A stretch of 64,000 bases of DNA from Aldrovandia affinis (lineage: Eukaryota; Chordata; Actinopteri; Notacanthiformes; Halosauridae), in NCBI GenBank assembly GCA_029706075.1, contig JAINUG010000397.1:124001-188000 (forward strand), given 5' to 3'. This document shows, piece by piece, positions 56,541 to 64,000 of this stretch. Position 1 is the first letter of the stretch. The number at the start of each line of letters is the position of its first letter. Position numbers and translations under genes: made by a program. The notes under the pieces were generated by a model. It ran no database searches. It was not told the origin of the DNA and saw nothing but the letters and a program-made list of their open reading frames with translations.

Positions 56541-56559
56541 GAAACCACTCTTAAGAGAA

Positions 56560-57136
56560 CTCTACACATCCCTGTCAACCGAAGAGTTAGTTTCTTTCCT
56601 GATGTCATTGCTGCAAACAACATACCCTTAAGTATTTTGGAAAGTTCCTCATTCAGTATGTTCTGTGAAAGTGTGAATGCAAGCTACACAGTGCCAATTC
56701 AGAAGACCATGCCAGGCAACACTCTTAGCAACTATAGAGAGAAGATGGAGGGGAGCCTCATTTCCTTTCTTGTGTCGGTATCCTCTGTCACTCTTGCCTC
56801 TGGTCCACATGAAATCCTACCTGGGAATAACGAGACACTTCCTAATGGATTGGACTCAGTGGTCAGTGGTCGCCATACTGGAAAAAACCACTGCAAGCAA
56901 ATATGAGGAAACCTTGGACCATTCCAAACAAAATCAACACTTGCAACAGATAATGCAAGTAGCATGGTGGTTGTCTTTACCCTTTTGTAGATTCATCATC
57001 CCCTGAAGAAGAGAGTACTTGATGAAAGTCTGCAACCTTTAAGTTCCACCGATCAGAGTGAAGTTTATTTTCCCCAGCATGAAAGGTGCTTTGCTCGTAT
57101 GCTGCTACTCACCATTAAAGATGGTGAAATCTGAAA
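56560..57136 (+). pseudogene. hAT transposase fragment (BED-type family)
   Basis: Frames give PLSILESSSFSMFCESVNAS, YTVPIQKTMPG, then after stops TLATDNASS and ERCFARMLLLTIKDGEI. These match the 'PFSIVE..F..FC', 'Y.VPSRKT', 'TDNA.N' and 'CFAHTL.L.V.DG' blocks of hAT transposases. The linking parts are lost. Not related in sequence to the MITEs as far as I can see. Confidence 0.65.
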
Positions 57137-57704
57137 TTGACCATAGTTATAAAATTCCTAGGGGGCACACTTACCAGAATGATCTGTGCCTGCATGAGGC
57201 ATCGTGAAGTAGTCAACTGGGTGGGGCTAGCCAATGTCACTTCCTGTTTCTGAGCCCATAGAATGACAGTATGTATACCTATAGAATGCATCTGGCCTTA
57301 AAATGAGTAAGTAGGCCCGCCTGCTTAGTCTGAAAGACACTTTACTTTCAAGTAGGCAACATTGTGCTTCATTTATCAACCTTCGTCACCCATGCTGAGG
57401 TTACTGCAGGGGAAACACTCAATATTCAATAAATACAGTTAATGGTAATCCCAATGCAGTGTTTTATATAATGGAAAACATGTTATAATTTAAATGAAAG
57501 CCAAATAACTAATGCATCTCCCAGAAAAAAAGTTGAGTAATGACCATGAATAAAACATTCATTTCATACTGACACTGACAGAAACCTTCGTCAGATCGTT
57601 CCCAACCATAATGGTGTAGGACAAAACGCTCCACCCAACAATCAGTGAACACCAATCAGATCAAAGCATCCATACAAAAATGGATAACAACTATCCACAC
57701 ATTT

Positions 57705-57895
57705 ACATTTTAGCCATTTAGCAGACGCTCTTATCCAGAGCGACTTACAGTTTACATTTCTTTACATACAATCCATTTATACAGCTGGACATTTTTTACT
57801 GAAGCAATTCAGGTTAAGTACCTTGCTCAAGGGTACAACGGCAGTACTCTACCTGGGAATCAAACCAGCAACCCCTGAGCCCCAGCCGCCCACAC
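57705..57895 (-). mobile_element. tRNA-derived SINE of the TAATG-tail family
   Basis: GCAGACGCTCTTATCCAGAG core, body TTACTGAAGCAATTCAGG, CTTGCTCAAGGGTACAACGG, and the partial tRNA-like head near CTGGGAATCAAACC. Confidence 0.75.
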
Positions 57896-58189
57896 ACACA
57901 AAGCAGTCACAAGTGTAGTCAAATAGCATATGCAATAAATTGACCATCAAAAAGATTGCTTACACAGATAATTTGTATAAAATTGTCAACAATGCACGCA
58001 TACTATGTAAAACACTCCAACCCCATTAGAAACGGAGAGAATTAGACCTTGGGAATATCACGAATAGCACTAGCTGTCAAAATAGACATTCAAAAATGTG
58101 ACCTATATAGGTATTGTGCAAAACTGATCTTAAAAACTCAAGATGTAAATTATTCACATGACAAAACGGAGGGGAAATAACCTAAAACA

Positions 58190-58435
58190 TGTAATTGTAA
58201 CTATGTCATTACTTGAGACTTGACTTAGACTTGCATGTCTATGACTTGGGACTAGACTTGACTTGAGCTGGATGACTCGAGAGACTTGTTTTGATTGTAA
58301 CTTGAGGACTTGACACCTGAAATTTGTGACATGTGACATGACTTGGGACTTTACTTGCGACTTACCCTTCATGACTTGGGACTTGAAGGTTAAGACTTGA
58401 GACTTACTTATGACTGGCATAACAGTGACTTGGTC
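58190..58435. repeat. Degenerate GACTTG-type short tandem repeat
   Basis: About 20 imperfect copies of GACTTG/GACTTGGGACT with spacing of 8-12 bp. A common satellite-like type in fish. Confidence 0.8.
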
Positions 58436-58633
58436 ACAGCTATTTGTAGCCAGCGCAGGGGTGGGGGGCGAGCGAGCTCTAGCTTCAAGGCTTGTTCAAT
58501 GCCCAGGTGAGAGGGGGGTGGTGTGTTGACATTGTGTAAAACTGTAAGTCACTTTCGATGGTTCTGTGTGGCTCAGTAGGTAGAGCTCAGACCCAGTTCC
58601 ACGCTTCAAACTAGCATGGTGCAGTGAGAGAGA

Positions 58634-58980
58634 AAGCATTACATTACATTACATTATAGGCATTTGGCAGACGCTCTTATCCAGAGCGACGTACAACAAA
58701 GTGTTAACCGTAGTCAAGAACAGTTTAGCTGAAAGCCACCCTAGTGGGAAGTACAATTCCTGGGTGCTAGGAGCAACCACATAGTTAAACTAGGACCCTG
58801 TAGGTAAATCTGTAGCCACAATTCAGAGGTAGCAGTAAAGCACTCAATGCAGGAAATAATGCCTAAGCCTAATACAATACATAAACAAGCAGACGTGTAA
58901 TACTGAGCAACTATGTCCCTAAGTTAACAAAAACCGGACTACGGGGAGAGGTGCACCCTGAAGAGGTGAGTCTTCAGTCG
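58634..58980. mobile_element. Longer repeat of the GGCATTTGGCAGACGCTC family
   Basis: Starts with CATTACATTACATTATAGGC and continues past the 46362-46560 copy through AGAGGTGCACCCTGAAGAGG and TGAGTCTTCAGTCGTCGCTTG. The last motif is typical of fish LINE 3' regions. Confidence 0.65.
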
Positions 58981-60005
58981 TCGCTTGAAGAGCCACCCTT
59001 AAAAGAGCATTGGGCACCCACGGTCTGCCGGTATAAAGCTGTGCACAAAGTACCTTCCTCCAACTGATGTCTATGCAAGCTTAACTCGTAGACCGTGGTT
59101 TGAAAAGTGGCGGCAGCTGACATCCGGTTTCTGAGGAGAGCATGAGGTTGTCTACATTCTCCGGAATTGACAGTGGAGGTTGCAGTGAGCGTGGCTTAGA
59201 ATAGAATTGGGCATTCAAAATTTGAAGAAAAAGGAGTAAAAGCATAAAACAGTCATTGAAATACTATTTGACATAGGTCTGGTATGGAGTATTGTCTACA
59301 TAGGGTCAGTGGTAACAAAATTACATACATTTTATTTAACCAAAATGATCAAATTTGACCATAATTAAATTGTGCCCCTCAGTCATTTTCATCAGCTACA
59401 CATTATAATTAGAGGCAAAAATCATACAAAACCAATAATACTTTTCTTATAGCACTATAGGCAGGAAGATATAGTACTATGACATTTATCACATTGTAAA
59501 ACATGTAAAACACAGGCAACCATGGCACTCCCACGTGGCCGAGACCAACGCCCTCCACACAGTTAAAATACATTTCCTCCCATTGGGCCCACATCAGCGT
59601 TTGAGGAAAAACATACATAATTTTGACTTAATTTGGACCTTCTAATGTTTTGTCGACCCATGTACAAACGGCAAGGTTTGGGGGTAAAGCAAACCAATAA
59701 CCTATATTATTATATACAGCCGCCTATTGCTTCAGAAATAAATGGGAGGACACATAAAACCGTTGAACAAAATCGGTTGCTTTGTCAGAGTGGCCAGTTC
59801 TCTCAAGTAAAAGAGTTCCCTGAACACAGTCTCTATAGCACACTGTAACAAATCGATCCTGTTCTCCAGACGTTCGCACAAAATGCAGCATACCCCTTGT
59901 ATGACGCCAACCTGCAGGTGAAGAGTAAGGCACTCCCCTCGCATGACGTCAGGGTGCGGGGTGAAGAGTAGGCCCGCGGAGACGAAGAGCATCGGCGAGA
60001 GGTTT
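58981..60005. other. Region after the ifngr1 stop codon (3' UTR and spacer)
   Basis: Contains the ifngr1 3' UTR with a candidate AATAAA near 59331 and an inverted LINE 5' fragment (59510-59580). No gene. Confidence 0.4.
59331..59336 (-). terminator. Candidate polyadenylation signal of ifngr1
   Basis: AATAAA on the minus strand about 670 nt past the stop codon. No better hexamer was noticed closer to the stop. Confidence 0.25.
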
Positions 60006-60374
60006 TCACGGTTGCTGGGTCGGCCTGTACCCCTCCACCTGCTCCCCCGGGCTCATCTCCAGCAAGATCTGCGGCCGGTCATAACCTGAAGACCCAATAT
60101 CACAGAGGTCCTGACCCTGCACCTTGTTGCCCCGGCTCTCCTGCTCTGATCCCCCAGACCCAGAGAAGGTGCCCCCGAGGCTCTGGCCCACGTCCGCGCC
60201 GATGCAGAATCGGGAGCCTTCCCCAGGGGTGAGGTCATCGCTGGAGCCGCAGTTTGTGAGGAGGTTGGCCACGGACTCCTCAGGGGAGGAGGCCACACTC
60301 TGCACAGTTGAAGTGATTTCGTTCTCAGGATGCAGTAATGGCCTCGCTGAATGCTGGCTTGTAAAAAAAGAAGC
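60006..60374 (-). CDS. ifngr1: ifngr1 exon 7: intracellular tail
   Basis: 122 residues. It has an acidic/Ser-rich stretch (SVASSPEESVANLL, SSDDLTPGEG), then DIGSSGYDRPQILLEMSPGE and the end YRPTQQP. GYDRPQ is the STAT1 dock (human YDKPH). The tail is much shorter than in mammals, as in other fish. Confidence 0.92.
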   Translation of the reverse strand, partial: ASFFTSQHSARPLLHPENEITSTVQSVASSPEESVANLLTNCGSSDDLTPGEGSRFCIGADVGQSLGGTFSGSGGSEQESRGNKVQGQDLCDIGSSGYDRPQILLEMSPGEQVEGYRPTQQP

Positions 60375-63059
60375 CTGCCAAAGAAAGGGTGAAGAATTGT
60401 CAAATGTGCGATATACCATGTGGCCACCTGCAGCACATTTTTGGAAAGCAACATTCAGAGTGAACGATCCAACACAAGTTCATACTGTGAATACTGCACA
60501 AGCGGAACATGCACACCAATACTCATGGTCAGCTACTTTGGGTAGCTGAAACATACCAAGAACTTAGGAAGGGAGGACTTGTCTTGGTTTGTTTGTTTCT
60601 TGAACACCAGCACCCCAAACACTGCGACGACCACAATAATGGCAAAAGGAACCACAGCACAGAGGACGATGTACACAACATCTGCAACACAGAAGTCCAG
60701 ATGTGAAAAAACTAGCAGTATCAGTAGTAGTCTGGGACAGATAGGGACATAGTTTGATAGGGACAGATACAAATGCACATTGGCAAATTGAATACACAAT
60801 TATTGTTTTTGCTTACGCTAACTGTAGCTCACGCTAATTCTCAACACCTCTCCCTAGAAGGGCTTTTACAGTTTTATAAATATTTATAAATTATATAGAT
60901 TTTACATAATTTGCAGCAACAATTAAGGGAAACTCTTTGCTTGCAATATATATATTTTCTACCAATTAAAAAAATGTAAATACTAAGGAAAGTGTTTAAA
61001 AATGTAAAAATCTTACTCATTTTTTCATGTATTTTTTGTGGCTTGGCACAAATTCTCTCAGCCGCTATGACTTTTAAGTTGTTCATCACCCCTTCCAATC
61101 TGAGACAATGTGTCGTATCCTCTTCAGGCATGAGGATGCTTTGTTCACACGGCTCTTTGGTTGCCTTGCAGATGAAATCATGGCTTCCCTGAAAGCAAAT
61201 TGGGGAAATGTATGAATTAGCAGGATGCAGGACATTGACCGAGTATAAACCTTAATGAACAGACCATGGCTGCATTTGAACAATGCAGATTTGGCATATT
61301 GGCTTTCAGATATTTCTCTGAAGTGATCCTCAGCAGAGCACCACCCCCATGTCTCACCCCTTCTTTTCCAGTGACGACCTGGTAGTAAAAGTCCTTGTAG
61401 GCTCTCTTGTTCCCACGCGGGAGCAGGGCCGTAATTCTGTAATGGTAGAACGGGTGGAGGAACTGCAGCTTGAGCACGCTGTGGGAGACTGTCAGGTTCA
61501 CAGATGGGAAATCCAATAAGCCTGAAACAGTGACACAGGAAAATTGAGAAGAGCATTGTGTAGCGTAACGCGCCTATCTGAGAAAACAGACACAGATATG
61601 CTAGTGTGGTTTTCACACTGGGACCTGCTCTGTGAAATGCCGCAGAAATGGGCTTAAAGTACATTTATTATGACTATCAATGTGGCAACACAACAAGCAA
61701 CAAGACCCATCAAACGGCACTGTGATATCAAGAGCAGCCATCATGATGCCGGGGTTGGCCCCCTAGTTCAAAATGTTTGAACAATGAATGGTTTCCTGAC
61801 CCCACCCAGCACCGCCAATGTTTGTCTCCCGAGAGATTCAAGCAATTCAAGACGGAGGAGAAACTCCAAGTGTGTCCAAGTTTCCCCAAACATTTCAGTA
61901 CCAGTCTCAACTCAAATGATGAATTTAGGTTGTACATCTCTGGCAAGTTTAAGTCGGACACAGATTACATAAACATCAGTCTCCTAAATGTGCCAGTTTT
62001 GATGGTTTTTCCTGGTCCCGATTCTTTGATTTGATTGGTCGGCCAAAAAGTCCAAAAGTGACACTGGTGAGCGGCACCGCTGCGCAAAAGTTGAACTCTT
62101 TTCAACTCAAAGTGTAAGTGTAAACCAGTATTTCACCAGCTCATCACTAGCTTCTCGCAACAGCAGAGAAAGCACTGTGGAACATGACAGCTTCACAATT
62201 ACGTTTCCCGGTTTAAACTCACAGAGGATCTGTTCATCCCGGTATTTGTTGTACGTGAATTCCCTGCTTTTAGCAATCTCCGACTCATTGGATCCTTCAA
62301 CTGCGCTCACATTCAGTGAATAACTCTCCTCGATATCGCGTAATACCAGAGAGGAAAGATTGCAATGGTGGTTCATCGTGTTTAAGCAATTGTGATCTGG
62401 CAGAAAACCGCTGTAAGAGACAGGAAAGCACAATTAGATCAGGATGTTAACACAGTGGAGACTCAAGAGGATCAGCCCTGGATTTGGTCTTAATAAAAAA
62501 ACGAATTGTGTTAGTGGACAATCTTTTAGTCAGGGGATATTCAGTTTATTTATTATGTTTATTTTTAGTTTTTTTTATATACAACCAGAAATCCTAATGA
62601 CAAAGTAATGCAAAACCTTTCAGACAAGCAGATGAAACCATCGTAAATGCTTCTTTTTTGTTTTTGATTGATCTATACTGTATCCAATTTCAGAATTTTT
62701 CACTCTGAATGGGCATGTCCATTTTCTCTGAACTCCGGTCACCGAAAAATGTGTTAAACCAGCTCGACACTTCCTCTCGCTATTTCTTCGGTTTAGCTTT
62801 AAATGATGTCAATTTCTTTCATCAACTGCAAAATGTGTCCAGGTGTTTTAAATGAATAAAAGATAGGCTGAGCTTACATTTTACAGACATAAATACTAAA
62901 TCACACAATGACTAATTATTTGGCTTAGTGGGAACACATACCTTCCATAGCTCTTGACATCTACTTTGAAACGTGTGTTTAAAGAGGGCTTGCTGTAGTT
63001 CCAGTAGACAACGGTTTGAAAATTGTGGCAACTTACAGTTACGTTATCTGGGCGGGGGA
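60006..63059 (-). CDS. ifngr1: Interferon-gamma receptor 1 (crfb13/crfb17 type), exons 2-7
   Basis: Type I membrane receptor chain that binds IFN-gamma and signals through JAK1 and STAT1. Minus-strand exons: 63059-62942, 62410-62223, 61521-61358, 61188-61017, 60681-60557, 60374-60006, with consistent phases (1-2-1-0-1-0). Two FNIII domains (VPRPDNVTVSCHNF, TVVYWNYSKPS, CLLDFPSVNLTVS, YHYRITALLPRG), a transmembrane helix (VVYIVLCAVVPFAIIVVVAV), a membrane-proximal JAK1-type LPKFL and a C-terminal STAT1-docking-like GYDRPQ. The signal-peptide exon is not included; exon 2 needs one preceding base. crfb13 versus crfb17 is not resolved. Confidence 0.9.
60557..60681 (-). CDS. ifngr1: ifngr1 exon 6: transmembrane helix and JAK1 site
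   Basis: Codes a 22-24 residue hydrophobic helix (VVYIVLCAVVPFAIIVVVAV, then FGVLVF), stop-transfer KKQ, and SSLPKFL, the counterpart of the human LPKS motif bound by JAK1. The donor is TTG|GTATGT. Confidence 0.92.
61017..61188 (-). CDS. ifngr1: ifngr1 exon 5: end of ectodomain
   Basis: Codes GSHDFICKATKEPCEQS, PEEDTTHCLRLEGVMNNLK and VIAAERICAKPQKIHEKM. It has four cysteines in the second domain and no clear WSxWS, as usual for IFNGR1. The donor A|GTAAGA is phase 1. Confidence 0.88.
61358..61521 (-). CDS. ifngr1: ifngr1 exon 4: second FNIII domain
   Basis: Codes LLDFPSVNLTVSHSVLKL, FLHPFYHYRITALLPRG and AYKDFYYQVVTGKEG. HPF and the Tyr-rich YYQV strand match the IFNGR1 second domain. The acceptor is CTGTTTCAG and the donor GGG|GTGAGA. 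Confidence 0.9.
62223..62410 (-). CDS. ifngr1: ifngr1 exon 3: rest of first FNIII domain
   Basis: Codes GFLPDHNCLNTMNHHCNLSS, LVLRDIEESYSLNVSAVEG and REFTYNKYRDEQILC. NLS and NVS are glycosylation candidates. The donor T|GTGAGT splits the Cys codon. Confidence 0.9.
62942..63059 (-). CDS. ifngr1: ifngr1 exon 2: first FNIII domain
   Basis: Codes VPRPDNVTVSCHNF, QTVVYWNYSKPSLNTRFKVD and VKSYG. CxNxxTVVYWNY is the typical class II receptor strand. The acceptor is CCTCAACAG and the donor AG|GTATGT. Confidence 0.9.
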
Positions 63060-64000
63060 CTGTTGAGGGGAAGAAAACAAACAATTAAGAGTTGAGTCAG
63101 TCAGGCCATTGATCATCTGCATCCAGGTACATAGTCATTGGAACGCTGCTCTCCAAAATCAACAAGGGGGAACTAGTGGCCTGTATTTATGTCGTGTTTG
63201 AGCCCTCAAACTTTACCGTAAGGGTTTCGCTGAAACAACATACAAGATCGCTTGCCACATTCTGTGGCAGTAAGAGGCAATAGTAAGGATGCTAAAAGCC
63301 TAGGGGACAAGAAGCTAAAAACATTTCTACACACTAATAACAACATCCCTTCAATCCTTACATTCAACACCTTTTCATCTTCACTACTGTTCAACTAAAG
63401 CTTGGAAGCAAGTATAATGTTATAAACGCAGCCAGTGCCATAAGAATTCCTAAAAACATTTTTCACAAGAAAATACTGATATGAAGTTGCACTGATCTCC
63501 AATCGGTTACTTTTAAACAGTATAATTAAACTCAACTTCTTTCTTGTAATTACAATGATTTAAATGTACAGTACACAAAAGTATGCAATGAAATAGAGGG
63601 AATCAGCTTCATATGTGTGATCCTTGTTGAAACTGGCACTTTCAGTGCAGAGAAAAAGTTTGAGCACAAGCATCCGCTGCACCAAACACTGTGTGACCCA
63701 TAAAACACTTGCATCGAAGGGTACAAACAAAAGTGTCTGCAAAGGAACACAGGCGTTATCTTTGACTTCTTTTTTTATTTATTTTTTTATTAAATGAAAC
63801 CAGCAGTGGTGGGCCGTCAGGGCCTGCAAGGCCTTCTCTGCTGGCCTAAAAAATATCTTAATCACAGACTGATGTTAATTATATTTTTTCCATGAATACT
63901 TATTAAATAATTCCAAATGGTCTGTCTGCTTCCTTTCATAGCTGTTCCCCTGGTTGCGCTGCTTCCAGACGTGTATTTTCATATTAAAGCATTTAACCAA
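63060..64000. other. Upstream of ifngr1 exon 2; exon 1 not secured
   Basis: AT-rich intron or promoter DNA. Apart from the weak candidate at 63217-63346 no signal-peptide exon with a clear donor is seen. The transmembrane-rich frame at 63550-63750 has no fitting splice site. Confidence 0.4.
63217..63346 (-). CDS. Weak candidate for ifngr1 exon 1
   Basis: An ATG at 63346 opens 43 codons (MLLLVCRNVFSFLSPRLL, ASLLLPLTATEC, QRNPY) ending at TACG|GTAAAG in phase 1, which would fit exon 2. It is hydrophobic like a signal peptide, but the part after the core is long and unlike other IFNGR1s. The real first exon may be beyond 64000. Confidence 0.2.

Overview
This is a nuclear genomic window from a ray-finned fish. 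The genes have introns and teleost-type proteins. The non-coding DNA is full of fish-type repeats: hAT MITEs, a Tc1-like transposon, tRNA-derived SINEs, non-LTR retrotransposons and long TG, TA and GGGA tracts. The repeat mix would fit an early-branching teleost, but I cannot name the species.

Three protein-coding genes are supported. (1) A mixed-lineage kinase, MAP3K21 (MLK4) type, lies on the + strand. Eleven coding exons run from 7747 to 36179, plus one possible 99-bp cassette exon, followed by a probable long 3' UTR to about 41.1 kb. It encodes about 1073 residues: SH3, kinase, leucine zipper, CRIB and a long Ser/Pro-rich tail with the MLK4-type C-terminus. Exon 10 carries a one-base frameshift at a G10 run. 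(2) il22ra2 (IL-22 binding protein, fish crfb9) lies on the - strand, with five coding exons from 47170 to 41891. All splice phases are consistent and it gives a 230-residue secreted protein. (3) ifngr1 (interferon-gamma receptor 1, crfb13/17 type) lies on the - strand. Exons 2-7 (63059 to 60006) are clear, while the signal-peptide exon is upstream and not securely placed. IL22RA2 and IFNGR1 are also neighbours in human (6q23), so this is an old cytokine-receptor cluster. The MLK gene converges on it tail to tail.

Layout: 1-6.7 kb is intergenic DNA with two back-to-back hAT MITEs. 6.7-7.7 kb is a GC-rich promoter and leader. 7.7-36.2 kb is map3k21, whose introns hold MITEs, a Tc1 relic with a MITE inside it, a 455-bp palindrome, SINEs and three minisatellites lying against splice sites. 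36.2-41.1 kb is its probable 3' UTR. 41.7-47.2 kb is il22ra2, whose last intron ends in a 606-nt pure polypyrimidine tract. 47.2-60 kb is a repeat-rich spacer with a MITE/hAT/LINE nest, a CR1-like LINE and a hAT transposase fragment. 60-63.1 kb is ifngr1.

The two receptors act in opposite ways. IFNGR1 transmits IFN-gamma signals through JAK1/STAT1. IL22RA2 is a soluble decoy that blocks IL-22. MLK kinases act upstream of JNK/p38. I found no new multi-gene system. The most unusual features are structural: the adenine-free polypyrimidine tract before the last il22ra2 exon, the minisatellites that crowd map3k21 splice sites (one has copied an exon end with its donor), and the nested transposons.
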